Assembly: GCF_018613575.1 (NCBI RefSeq)
Contig: NZ_JAGGPX010000006.1
Span: forward strand, 1 to 64,000
Direction of reading: 5' to 3'
Source of the DNA: Planococcus sp. ISL-110
Lineage (GTDB): Bacteria; Bacillota; Bacilli; Bacillales_A; Planococcaceae
Length of the DNA stretch: 64,000 nucleotides
Part shown: piece after piece, positions 35,355-44,794 of the stretch
Position numbering within the stretch: the first letter of the stretch is position 1
Layout: every line of letters begins with the position of its first letter
The notes under the pieces: generated by a model
What the model was told of the DNA's origin: nothing
Databases searched by the model: none
The model's input: the letters and a program-made list of their open reading frames with translations, nothing else
Position numbers and translations under genes: made by a program

Positions 35355-36716
35355 TACGAACAAATGGCCGAACAACACAAGAATCGGCAATGTGATAATG
35401 GTGCGCAAAACGAAGATTACAGCCAGTTCCCAGAATTTCACTGGTATGTTCGAACGCAGGATCAAAATGCCGATTTCAGACATATAAATGATTTGCGTCA
35501 AAGATACACCGGCCAGAACAAAGCGGGTCAATTCGCTTTCGATGCCGCTGCCGAGTACAGCAGGCAGGAACATATCTGCGAACCCGACAAGGAATGTAGG
35601 TGCAGCTGCAGCTGCTTCAGGCAATCCCATCAGGGTCAGTACCGGAATCAGCGGGTAGGAAACGATTTGGAAAAGTGGTGTATATTCTGCAACAATCAAG
35701 GCGACTGTACCGAGAGCCATAACCAGCGGAATCAACGCCAACCAGATATCAAGCACTGTCTCAATGCCGACTTGTGCAAGTTTTTTAGGGCTTGCGGCGC
35801 CGTTTGCTTTGCGGCGGGCTTCGTCAAATCCCCATTTGAATAGGGAAACACCTTCAGGAACAGTATCATCAATCTGTTTTCCAATCGGTGCGTAATATGT
35901 ATCCTTTTTACGGGACAGCGGCGGAATGCGCGGCATGATGACAGCGGCTACCAGACAAGCAACTGATACAGCCAGATAGAACGGCAGGAACAAATGGCCG
36001 ATGCCGACGACGTTTGCGACAATAAGGCTGAAAGCGATGGAAGCGATTGAAAATGTCGTTGCAATGACGGACGCCTCACGCTCTGTGTAATTGCCTTCAT
36101 CGTATTGTTTCATGGTCACCAAAACGCCAACTGGCGCTGCACCCATCCACGATGCCATGGCATCGATCGATGAGCGGCCAGGCAGGGTGAAGACAGGACG
36201 CATGATTTTGTTCAGCAAGGTACCGACAAATTCCATCAAGCCGAATTCCACCAATAAGGGCAGCAGGATCCCGGCGAACAGGAACCATGTCAGCAGGACT
36301 GGCGCCAGGTCATAGAGAACAACGCCGCCAGTATTCCGTGAAGCGATCGCTTCGGGCCCGATTTCATAATAGGCCATGATGCCAAATGCAAAAGCGAGTA
36401 CGCGGACGATCAGGCCGAATGGTCCATTAATGAAGATAGAGCGTAAAAAAGGCGATTTTTGGACAAAAGCAGGCTTTAAGGCAGTCGCCGCTAAGCTGGC
36501 GATTGCTGAGAAGCCGAGCAGGATAACAATAAATGGCGGGATCACATCACCGAACGTCGTCAACAGGAATGATGCCAGAATGCCGACGCCGATGGTCACT
36601 TCGCCATTATAGGAGATTGGGAAGAGGAATAACAGCGCGCCGATGATGGAAGGAATCAGAAACTTCCAGGTATCGGCCGGTCGGATTGTCTTTTTTTCGC
36701 TTTGAAGTATGGTCAT
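35352..36716 (-). CDS. YjiH-family membrane protein with nucleoside-recognition (Gate) domains
   Basis: A 454-residue membrane protein with about 10-11 helices and two Gate-type segments (GRSSIDAMASWMGAAPVGVL at about 178-197; LVGFADMFLPAVLGSGIES further on). Members are annotated as nucleoside or purine transport-associated, but their substrate is not settled. Its ATG overlaps the stop of the upstream regulator (ATGA) and follows GGGGGG, so the two form one operon. The regulator beside it is TyrR-like, which hints at a small organic ligand such as an amino acid. Confidence 0.85.
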   Translation of the reverse strand: MTILQSEKKTIRPADTWKFLIPSIIGALLFLFPISYNGEVTIGVGILASFLLTTFGDVIPPFIVILLGFSAIASLAATALKPAFVQKSPFLRSIFINGPFGLIVRVLAFAFGIMAYYEIGPEAIASRNTGGVVLYDLAPVLLTWFLFAGILLPLLVEFGLMEFVGTLLNKIMRPVFTLPGRSSIDAMASWMGAAPVGVLVTMKQYDEGNYTEREASVIATTFSIASIAFSLIVANVVGIGHLFLPFYLAVSVACLVAAVIMPRIPPLSRKKDTYYAPIGKQIDDTVPEGVSLFKWGFDEARRKANGAASPKKLAQVGIETVLDIWLALIPLVMALGTVALIVAEYTPLFQIVSYPLIPVLTLMGLPEAAAAAPTFLVGFADMFLPAVLGSGIESELTRFVLAGVSLTQIIYMSEIGILILRSNIPVKFWELAVIFVLRTIITLPILVLFGHLFV

Positions 36717-38044
36717 GTGATTTCCCCCCCAGATGGTGTGTTGGTGTATTTTTTTAGTTTGCGGACGACGGATGGCTGGCTGATGCCCAGGATGTTGGCC
36801 ATCTCAGTGGTGGTCCGGTAGCGTTTTTGTGCGTTCAGCAGGACTTTCTTTTCGACGGCTTCCAGAATATGCGGGAGCGTCTGGCCATCAAGTTCAAAAC
36901 CGATGCGTTCATCCGAATCTGGCTGATAGGTGATGGGCAGGTCATCGAGTGTGACCAGAGCCGAATCGCTTTCGATAAAGCTGCGTTCGAGCACATTGCG
37001 CAGCTCACGGAAGTTGCTTTTCCAGGGCAATTGCAGCAAATGGAAGTACAGGTCATCAGAGAGTGATTTCTGCTGCTGGTAGTTATTGTTGAGCTCTTCG
37101 AGAAAAAGGCTGATGGACTGGTCCAAGTCGTCCGGCCGCTCTCTCAGCGGTTTCAATTCGATCGATGCCAGGTGCAGCGAATAAAACAAGTCTTGCCGGA
37201 AACGGCCATCGCTGACAGCTTTTTCAACCGAAGCGTTGCTGATGGCGATAATCCGCGCAGTGTGCGGTTGCTGCAAAATATTGAACAGCGCTGCCTGAGA
37301 AGCCGGAGAGAGCTGGTCAATTTCATTGAGCACCAAGGTCCCGCCAGCAGCCAGGCCCATATAGCCTTCTCCATCCAATCCCGTAAAGCTGATTTCGAAT
37401 ACCGATTCCGGGATGGCACTGCAATGGACTTCGATAAAAGCGGCGTCGCGGCGGCTGCTCTGTGAATGGATAAATTTAGCGAGTGCCGTTTTCCCCGTGC
37501 CGGGCTCTCCCTGAATAACGACAGGTGTTTGCAGCTGCGCCATTTTAATGGCCGTTTGAAGTGCCCGGCTGGAAGACGGGCTTTCCATGACGCAGCCTTC
37601 GACGTGGAGTTGCTGTTTGCGCAGGTGGGCCAGCTCGCTTTTAACTTTGGACATCTCCGATTCCAGGTTCTCCAAATATTCTTTCATGACCATCAGCTGT
37701 GACATATCATAGGAATAGCTGACGACAAAGTCGACGTTGCCTTTGTCGTTGAACAGCGGAATTCCGGTGATCAGGACTTTTCTTCCAGAAGGCGTATCCT
37801 GACGCAGCACAACCTTTTTCTTTTGCTCCAGCACCAGCGGCGTGATGGCGGGGGAAAAGATTCCTGCTGCTTCCAGGTCATAAACCGATTTTCCAAGCAG
37901 CTCTTCAGGGGCCACTCCATAAGGCTCGCCACTGTGCGGGGAAACTTTAATGATTCGGCCTTCCCGGGTGGTGACAATAATATCTTCATCATAGGCATCA
38001 ATAATTTCCTCGTCAGTATTGGGAAGCAGAAATAAAGTATTCAT
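36713..38044 (-). CDS. PAS-AAA+ regulator, TyrR-like, with altered Walker B
   Basis: A 443-residue regulator: PAS domain (about 12-120), coiled coil (120-148), AAA+ domain (150-370) and a TyrR-type helix-turn-helix (about 405-435; TTTEMANILGISQPSVVRKL). Walker A GEPGTGKT (179-186) is intact. The Walker B is LVLNEI (Asn240-Glu241) where LFLDEI is normal, and the GAFTGA loop that touches sigma-54 is reduced to EISFTGLDG. It should therefore act with sigma-A rather than sigma-54. It is co-transcribed with the YjiH gene and probably controls it from the palindromes upstream. Confidence 0.85.
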   Translation of the reverse strand: MNTLFLLPNTDEEIIDAYDEDIIVTTREGRIIKVSPHSGEPYGVAPEELLGKSVYDLEAAGIFSPAITPLVLEQKKKVVLRQDTPSGRKVLITGIPLFNDKGNVDFVVSYSYDMSQLMVMKEYLENLESEMSKVKSELAHLRKQQLHVEGCVMESPSSSRALQTAIKMAQLQTPVVIQGEPGTGKTALAKFIHSQSSRRDAAFIEVHCSAIPESVFEISFTGLDGEGYMGLAAGGTLVLNEIDQLSPASQAALFNILQQPHTARIIAISNASVEKAVSDGRFRQDLFYSLHLASIELKPLRERPDDLDQSISLFLEELNNNYQQQKSLSDDLYFHLLQLPWKSNFRELRNVLERSFIESDSALVTLDDLPITYQPDSDERIGFELDGQTLPHILEAVEKKVLLNAQKRYRTTTEMANILGISQPSVVRKLKKYTNTPSGGEIT

Positions 38045-38067
38045 GATTGGCCTCCGTTATTCATTCT

Positions 38068-38094
38068 TGTATAGACTATACATTATTGAATAAT
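38068..38094. promoter_or_regulatory. Two adjoining palindromes before the TyrR-like operon
   Basis: TGTATAGACTATACA (38068-38082) and ATTATTGAATAAT (38082-38094) are perfect palindromes 24 bases before the regulator's start. The first resembles TyrR-box symmetry (TGTA...TACA). They are likely operators for autoregulation. Confidence 0.55.
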
Positions 38095-38290
38095 CACTTT
38101 ACAAGGAAATATTTTATTATTTTCAAATAACTTTATGTAAATATTGGATTTGTCAGGATTTTTTTCATAGGTATTTGTGGGGTAGAGAGAGCGGTTTATG
38201 TAATTCTTATGAGTTTTAGGGTATTTTTATAAGTTGATTTTTGATCAGGGCATAGAGAAAATAGCGGTGAAAGAGGATTTCGACTGAGTC
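38095..38290. other. Intergenic stretch without a visible gene
   Basis: AT-rich sequence between the divergently placed TyrR-like operon and the SDR terminator. No ORF, RNA or repeat is evident. Confidence 0.4.
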
Positions 38291-38333
38291 AAATAAAAAG
38301 GCAAACCCCGAAATGGAGTTTGCCTTTTTATTT
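38291..38333. terminator. Terminator of the SDR gene
   Basis: AAATAAAAAGGCAAAC pairs with GTTTGCCTTTTTATTT; it follows the minus-strand SDR gene. Confidence 0.88.
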
Positions 38334-38346
38334 GATTGGTTTGTGC

Positions 38347-39096
38347 CTATTTTGTATTGGTAAAGCCGCCATCGATGCGAATAACTTCCCCATTGATATA
38401 AGTGGCTTTTGATGTCAGCAGGAAAGTGACCAACTCTGCCACTTCCTCCGGCGTACCCAGTCGTTTTTGCGGGATGCCGGAGGTGGCATTTTCTTTCATT
38501 TCCGGATTGTCGCGGTAAAAAGCTTCAACCATGGGTGTTTCAGTCGGACCTGGTGCAATGGAATTGACACGCAAGCCATCTTTGGCGTATTCTGCCACCA
38601 GGCTTTTCGTCATGCCGACGATGCCATGCTTCGTAGCGGAATACGTGACCACGGAACCCTGTCCGATGACGCCTGCGCTAGAAGCGGTATTGACGATGGA
38701 TCCACCGCCGTTTTTCATCATAACTTCAGCTACATACCGCATGCCATACAAAGCACCTAATAGATTAATGCCGACAATGCTTTCGATTTCACTGATTTCA
38801 GTATCGAGAAAGAGTTTTCCGCTGCCTGAAATCCCCGCGTTGTTGAAGAAATAATCGATAGTACCGAAATGTTCCACGGTCTTTTCCACGTAGTTTTTTA
38901 CTTCTTCTGCTTTGGCTACATCGGCCTTGATGAAAATGGCGTCTCGTCCGAGCTGCTTTACCATCTCGACGGTTTCGTTTCCGCCTTTTTCACTAATATC
39001 GACTACTGCGATATTGACGCCTTCTTCAGCTAAACGAACTGCTGCAGACTGCCCGAGCCCGCTTCCGCCACCTGTGATGATTGCTGTTTTAGCCAT
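38347..39096 (-). CDS. Short-chain dehydrogenase/reductase (classical SDR)
   Basis: A 249-residue NAD(P)-dependent oxidoreductase. The Rossmann motif TGGGSGLG is at residues 8-15, NNAG near 88 and the catalytic YSATK (Tyr/Lys) near 155-159, with IDGGFTNTK at the C-terminus. The open frame runs further upstream, but GGAGG before the ATG at 39096 and the family N-terminus (MAKTAIITGG) fix the start. The acidic residue after beta-2 (VVDIS) suggests NAD. It resembles cyclohexanol/glucose dehydrogenase-like SDRs; substrate unknown. Confidence 0.9.
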   Translation of the reverse strand: MAKTAIITGGGSGLGQSAAVRLAEEGVNIAVVDISEKGGNETVEMVKQLGRDAIFIKADVAKAEEVKNYVEKTVEHFGTIDYFFNNAGISGSGKLFLDTEISEIESIVGINLLGALYGMRYVAEVMMKNGGGSIVNTASSAGVIGQGSVVTYSATKHGIVGMTKSLVAEYAKDGLRVNSIAPGPTETPMVEAFYRDNPEMKENATSGIPQKRLGTPEEVAELVTFLLTSKATYINGEVIRIDGGFTNTK

Positions 39097-39274
39097 AAAA
39101 AAATCGACCTCCAATTGGTATTTGTTTCTCCATCTGTTGTAATTATTTACCCGGAACAGCGGAAAGCTAATCAGAACAAAAAAAGTGGAAATGACGTTTT
39201 CAGAATCAAAAACGGGAATTCTATGGAGCATATCCGCTTTACTTAATCCAATATCTATTAGGGGGGGAAATAAT

Positions 39275-39775
39275 ATGGTAAACAATCCAACAAATAATCT
39301 TGAGTCAATCAAAACGGTCAATGGTTTGATCAAGGACATTAAAGTGGCCATGTTCACGACCGTTTCTTCCAACAATAAAATCATTTCACGTCCCATGCAA
39401 ACACAGAAAGTGGAGTTTGATGGAGAGCTGTGGTACCTGACGATGAAAGACACGGAGAAGTACCAGGAAATCACCAGCAACCCGAACGTTGACCTGGCTT
39501 ATGCGGGAAACTCATATGTATCCATCAGCGGGACTGCTGAATTTATCGAAGATGAAGCGAAGAAAAAGAATACTGGAATCAGATCTTCGACAAAATGCTG
39601 GACACTCCCTATGGATGATCCGAATGTAGTGCTGATCAAAGTGGATGCCGATTCAGCTGAATACTGGGATTCAGGAAACACCTTGAAGTCAGTCAAGACT
39701 TTCGTCAAGAAATTGACCAACAAAGATACAGAAAAAGACCATAAAGAGATCAACGACACAGTGGACTTTAACTAA
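39275..39775 (+). CDS. General stress protein 26-like (pyridoxamine 5'-phosphate oxidase fold) with compensated frameshift
   Basis: A 166-residue FMN-binding split-barrel protein like B. subtilis YdaG, a general stress protein. GGGGGGG precedes the ATG. Residues about 97-112 read NTGIRSSTKCWTLPM, which does not look like the family. The +1 frame of the same bases reads KEYWNQIFDKMLDTPY, which does. A lost A in the AAAAA run at 39563-39567 and a gained base near 39611-39615 would explain this. The ends of the protein (AMFTTVSSNNKIISRPM; DSAEYWDSGNTLKSV) are normal. Confidence 0.75.
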   Translation: MVNNPTNNLESIKTVNGLIKDIKVAMFTTVSSNNKIISRPMQTQKVEFDGELWYLTMKDTEKYQEITSNPNVDLAYAGNSYVSISGTAEFIEDEAKKKNTGIRSSTKCWTLPMDDPNVVLIKVDADSAEYWDSGNTLKSVKTFVKKLTNKDTEKDHKEINDTVDFN

Positions 39776-39793
39776 AGAACCCACCTGATACAG

Positions 39794-39830
39794 AAAAGCT
39801 CGCAGGCCAGTAGTTGTCTGCGAGCTTTTT
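39794..39830 (+). terminator. Terminator of the stress protein gene
   Basis: AAAAGCTCGCAG pairs with CTGCGAGCTTTTT. Confidence 0.9.
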
Positions 39831-39940
39831 GGATTTAAAGAACTTCTGCTTCTAACACTGGCTTTTTTTCCGGTGTGATTCTTGCTTTTCTATCCTGAGC
39901 TTCATGCGGTATTGGCGACAACTATCATTTCGGCCGGCTA

Positions 39941-39971
39941 TCCCAATTCGGTATAGGATTCCGAATTGGGA
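39941..39971. repeat. Perfect inverted repeat upstream of gdhA
   Basis: TCCCAATTCGG (39941-39951) and CCGAATTGGGA (39961-39971) are exact reverse complements around a 9-base loop. There is no T-run. It could be a binding site or an RNA hairpin in the 510-base gap before gdhA. Confidence 0.5.
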
Positions 39972-40119
39972 AGTCCGAATGTAAAATGCTCTTGCGTTTC
40001 GAATTCGGCTAAGCAGGCGGGAAGAACAGAGAAAAGAGAAGGCGTTTGTTTAAAATGCATTTATTATTATAAAAAACTTTATTTGTCAAAAAATATTGAA
40101 AACACTGCGAACTAGACAA

Positions 40120-40133
40120 TGATAGCGCTCTCT
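40120..40133 (+). promoter_or_regulatory. Weak cre-like site upstream of gdhA
   Basis: TGATAGCGCTCTCT has the GCGC core of a cre but mismatches at flanking positions. It lies about 60 bases before the gdhA -35 box. Confidence 0.25.
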
Positions 40134-40190
40134 TCTGTGTAGAAAAGAGGCGGTAGGAAATCAGCAGGACTCTGATAGGTGAATATTAGT

Positions 40191-40219
40191 TTGCAACAGC
40201 TGGGTTCAGTTTGTATAAT
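40191..40219 (+). promoter_or_regulatory. Sigma-A promoter of gdhA
   Basis: TTGCAA (40191-40196) and TATAAT (40214-40219) with a 17-base spacer. Confidence 0.75.
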
Positions 40220-40282
40220 GAGAGATAAATATTAGTTTATGTGAATAATTATTCGTAAATAGTTTTTTCAAGAGAGGATTGA

Positions 40283-41671
<1,389 letters not shown>

Positions 41672-41710
41672 ATGATGCAAGTATGTAGCAATACAATTGA
41701 AGGATGCAGT

Positions 41711-41757
41711 TTGGCCGACCCTGGCATAGGACTTCCAGGGAGCGGCCTTTTTTTGTT
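41711..41757 (+). terminator. Terminator of gdhA
   Basis: GGCCG-A-CCCTGG pairs with CCAGGG-A-GCGGCC, followed by seven T. Confidence 0.88.
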
Positions 41758-41824
41758 ACACGGGGTATATGGTTTATTAATGGAGGAGTTTCGCTTACAG
41801 TAAAAGAAGAAGAAGACGCAAAGG

Positions 41825-42790
41825 ATGAGACATGTGAAGGAATTTGCCTCCCACGACGAACAGCTGGAGATTCTCGAGGAGCGGGGTCTGAAAGTAGCGG
41901 ATAAAGAGACTGCGAAACGGATTTTGTCGCGCGAGAATTATTACGCATTGATCGATGGCTATAAGGAGCCTTTCCTGGAGCACGATGAACGGCTTAATCC
42001 GTATGGCTTTGAACGCTATCAGAAAGGAACAGAGTTCAGCCATTTGTATGCGCTGCACAGCTTTGACCGGAAGCTGCGGCTGCTGTTGCTGAATGAATTG
42101 CTGAAGTTCGAGAAAAACATCAAGTCCAAGGTGGCATACCGCTTTTCCGAAAAGTTCAAGGAAACGGAAAGCTTTCTGAATCCGGATAATTATAGTGTGG
42201 ACAGCCAGCATCACCATGAACGTGACCGCATCATGTCAACACTTGCTAATCTGATCAAAAGCCATAAGAAACGGGACAAAGTGAGATATCCGGCCATCCG
42301 CGAGTTTTACGACAAGCACAAAAACGTGCCGCTTTGGGTGCTGGTCAATTTTCTGTCGCTTGGCCAGATCACGCATTTCTATGCCGTTATTGACGAAGAA
42401 CTGCGGGATCGCATTGCCGCTGACTTTGCGGAGGAATACAGCAAAGAATACGCACCCGTCCGCTTGAAAGCGAGCGATCTGGATGCCATCTTGCGCATCG
42501 TGTTTCCGTACCGCAATAAATCCGCCCACGAGGAAGTGCTGTACTGTTTTCATCTTGCTCATCCGGTGGAACTTGGAGATGTCGAGTCCATGCTTGAAAT
42601 GGAAAAAGGGAACCTTGGTGGAGCAACGGTGTTTTCTGTGCTGTGCCTGCTGAAGCTGGTGCTGGCAAAAGAAGATTATGAGTTGTTTTCCAGAGAACTG
42701 GAGCAATTGATCGGCAATCTTCAAGCATCGGTTCAAAATCGGGCCTTTAGAAAAATCATGGATGATGCTGGATTTAATGGGCGCTATTAG
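41825..42790 (+). CDS. Abi family protein (Abi_2; AbiD/AbiF-like)
   Basis: A 321-residue Abi_2 protein related to lactococcal AbiD/AbiF abortive phage-resistance factors. The N-terminus (ILEERGLKVADKETAKRIL, then NYYALIDGYKEPFL) is typical. RNKSAHEE at about residues 237-244 has the R-x4-H form of HEPN RNases, suggesting an RNA-cutting activity. The ATG at 41825 abuts AAAGG; the GTG at 41834 is better spaced and could be the true start. No partner antitoxin is visible beside it. A defence role is inferred from the family. Confidence 0.8.
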   Translation: MRHVKEFASHDEQLEILEERGLKVADKETAKRILSRENYYALIDGYKEPFLEHDERLNPYGFERYQKGTEFSHLYALHSFDRKLRLLLLNELLKFEKNIKSKVAYRFSEKFKETESFLNPDNYSVDSQHHHERDRIMSTLANLIKSHKKRDKVRYPAIREFYDKHKNVPLWVLVNFLSLGQITHFYAVIDEELRDRIAADFAEEYSKEYAPVRLKASDLDAILRIVFPYRNKSAHEEVLYCFHLAHPVELGDVESMLEMEKGNLGGATVFSVLCLLKLVLAKEDYELFSRELEQLIGNLQASVQNRAFRKIMDDAGFNGRY

Positions 42791-42823
42791 AAGAGAATCC
42801 TGTTAACCGAGGAGTTGGTTGCG

Positions 42824-43357
42824 ATGATGTATGTGGCCTTGCTGCATGGCATCAATGTAGGCGACAATAACAAAGTGGACATGAAGAAGCTGAAGCAGGC
42901 CTTTGAAGAGGCTGGAATGTCGTCTGTCGTTACGTATATCAATTCTGGCAATATTTTTTTTGCTGACGATGTTCATCCGAAAGAACAATTGGCGCCAATT
43001 TTGGAAAAAGCAATCCACAGCCAGTTTGGACAGCAGATCAATGTGCTGATTTACAGTTCAGAAGAGGTTCGGGAAATCACAGAGGCCATTCCTGAAAATT
43101 GGTCAAACGACTCGCAGATGAAAAGTGGTGTATTGTTTTTGTGGCAGGATGTAGACGGCGAAGATGTGCTGGATGGATTGGTGACCAAGCCGGGAATCGA
43201 CCGTGTCAGCTATGTGCCCGGTGCTATCCTTTGGTCGGTGGATAGGGAGCAAGTCACCAAAAGCGGCACGGTGAAGATTATTGGGTCAGCCCTTTACCGG
43301 CGCGTTACGGTCCGCAACGTCAATACGGTTCGAAAAATCGCGGCATTGCTGCAGTAA
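42824..43357 (+). CDS. DUF1697 protein
   Basis: A 177-residue DUF1697 protein. The family phrase YVALLHGINVGDNNKVDM opens the sequence, followed by TYINSGNIFF and the C-terminal SGTVKIIGSALYRRVTVRNVNT pattern (in two parts). GGAG lies 9 bases before the first of two ATG codons. Function is unknown; similar genes are widespread in Bacillales. It follows the Abi gene by 33 bases and may be co-transcribed. Confidence 0.88.
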   Translation: MMYVALLHGINVGDNNKVDMKKLKQAFEEAGMSSVVTYINSGNIFFADDVHPKEQLAPILEKAIHSQFGQQINVLIYSSEEVREITEAIPENWSNDSQMKSGVLFLWQDVDGEDVLDGLVTKPGIDRVSYVPGAILWSVDREQVTKSGTVKIIGSALYRRVTVRNVNTVRKIAALLQ

Positions 43358-43366
43358 ATGACAAAC

Positions 43367-43406
43367 AAAAAGGCCGTCCTCTTGTGCTAAGAGGACGGCC
43401 TTTTTC
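43367..43406. terminator. Bidirectional terminator between DUF1697 and mug
   Basis: AAAAAGGCCGTCCTCTT pairs perfectly with AAGAGGACGGCCTTTTT around GTGCT. It serves the two convergent genes. Confidence 0.93.
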
Positions 43407-43911
43407 AATTGTAGTTGTTTAAACCGCTGTAAATCTCAACAATGTCATCCAGCTTCATGCGCACCAATCCGCTTGAGGAGGGCGCAACATATTCAACGGC
43501 GCCCGGGATGACCGGGTCTTTTTGAAGACCCCAGGAAACGGCTTTTCTTTTGCTGAACTGTTGGTAGACGCCTTTTCCGACAAAGCAGACGGCTTTTGGC
43601 CGGAACTTCCTGATTTTTTGCTCCAGCAGTTTGGCGCCTTCCATATATTCCTCTTTGGAAATCTCCGCAGCTTCTTTGGTCGGCCGCGCGACGATATTCG
43701 TCAGGCCGTAGCCAAGGGTGAGCAGGCCACAGTTTTCTTCGGGCCGGTATTTTCGTGGCGTCAACCCAGCTTCGTCAAGGATCTTCCAAAACCGGTTGTT
43801 CGGATTGGCGTAATGAAAGCCGGTTTCAGAAGAACGGATGCTTGGATTAAAGCCGACGAATAAAATTTTCAAATCTTCCTGCAGATGGTCAGGAATCGGT
43901 TCAAGCTGCAA
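43405..43911 (-). CDS. mug: Mismatch-specific uracil/thymine DNA glycosylase
   Basis: A 168-residue Mug/TDG-family enzyme that removes uracil or thymine opposite guanine and acts in base-excision repair. Motif 1 is GFNPS (residues 20-24, with the Asn that positions water) and the second motif is APSSSGL near residue 144. The start is TTG after AAGGAGGG. Its 3' end overlaps the shared terminator. The typical motif-2 NPSGLN is changed to PSSSGL, as in the Bacillales members. Confidence 0.88.
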   Translation of the reverse strand: MQLEPIPDHLQEDLKILFVGFNPSIRSSETGFHYANPNNRFWKILDEAGLTPRKYRPEENCGLLTLGYGLTNIVARPTKEAAEISKEEYMEGAKLLEQKIRKFRPKAVCFVGKGVYQQFSKRKAVSWGLQKDPVIPGAVEYVAPSSSGLVRMKLDDIVEIYSGLNNYN

Positions 43912-43953
43912 AATAGATTCCCTCCTTAACCCTGTAGAAGCAGTCGGCTGTTT

Positions 43954-44166
43954 TTAGCGTCGGCCATGCTTTTCCTGAAAAGTTTCTTCAGATTGCAGAA
44001 GGTATAAGATTCCTTCGATGATTCCGATGACTGCGGGAATGCCAGTCCAAAAGAATAATAGATAAAGAATCCCCATGCCTGGACGCCCAAGGTAAAACTT
44101 GTGTGCGCCAAAGTCGCCAAGGAAAATAGCGAGCAAGGCGGATGCTAATTTGCTTTTGCTTTTCAT
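43954..44166 (-). CDS. TM2-domain membrane protein
   Basis: A 70-residue protein with the TM2 pattern: helix 1 (about 7-18), the loop GDFGAHKFYLGRPGMG and helix 2 (about 33-56), then a charged tail. The family is common, and its function is not known. GGAAAGGATG precedes the ATG. It lies upstream of mug on the same strand, with 42 bases between. Confidence 0.88.
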   Translation of the reverse strand: MKSKSKLASALLAIFLGDFGAHKFYLGRPGMGILYLLFFWTGIPAVIGIIEGILYLLQSEETFQEKHGRR

Positions 44167-44336
44167 TGTGTATCATCCTTTCCAGATACACTACTATTCC
44201 CGAATTCCAGAAAGTTAACAGTGGAATAAGAAAAAAGATTAGTTTTTGATTTTTTTAATGATGCTGAAGGAAAGCAGTTTTTTTCACGCCACATCGGCTG
44301 CTGCAAATTCTTCAGAACTTTTCTCAATATACACAA

Positions 44337-44368
44337 TTTACAGGTTAGTTCTTTAATCAACCTGTAAA
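44337..44368. repeat. Perfect 10-bp inverted repeat
   Basis: TTTACAGGTT (44337-44346) and AACCTGTAAA (44359-44368) are exact reverse complements around 12 bases. No T-run follows. It lies in the 628-base gap between the TM2 and alpha-glucosidase genes, which holds no gene. Confidence 0.5.
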
Positions 44369-44468
44369 GCTGAAAATTATAAAAACAATAGTATTCAAGT
44401 GTCATTCACAAAGAGTAAATTAACCGATTTCAGGAAGAGAATTGTCAGAAATCATAAATATCTTCAAA

Positions 44469-44482
44469 TGGAAACGGTATCA
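44469..44482 (+). promoter_or_regulatory. CcpA cre-like site upstream of the alpha-glucosidase gene
   Basis: TGGAAACGGTATCA differs from the cre consensus at one position. It is about 140 bases upstream of the predicted promoter. Confidence 0.45.
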
Positions 44483-44610
44483 TTGAATTAATGTCAGAAA
44501 ACTTCACAAAAGAGGTTTTTTTATTGGTAGAGCGGTTATATAAAAAGATATAAAAATGGAAGAGGGTGACTGCGCCGGCTAAAATCTATTGAAAAATTCG
44601 GTATGATGCC

Positions 44611-44640
44611 TTGGTAATTTTTTGCGAATTCTGCTACACT
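44611..44640 (+). promoter_or_regulatory. Predicted promoter of the alpha-glucosidase gene
   Basis: TTGGTA (44611-44616) and TACACT (44635-44640), spacer 18 bases. This gives a leader of about 150 bases. Confidence 0.45.
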
Positions 44641-44794
44641 ATCAACTTGTAAATAGTTTTTCTAGAAAAATGTTGCTGGATAATGGAAGTGAATAAAAGT
44701 TGAAATAGACATTCGGACATCTTCGGACTAAATCAGGGGTTAAGGCCGATTGATTGATTGGAAGAGTGGCCAAGGTCTTTGTGAGGGATCAGTT

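Noticed and set aside
36713-38044. Classical sigma-54 activator
   Set aside because: The GAFTGA loop is missing and no -24/-12 promoter (TGGCAC-N5-TTGC) is seen before the operon.
41795-42217. Antisense frame opposite the Abi gene
   Set aside because: A shadow of the sense frame without a start signal.
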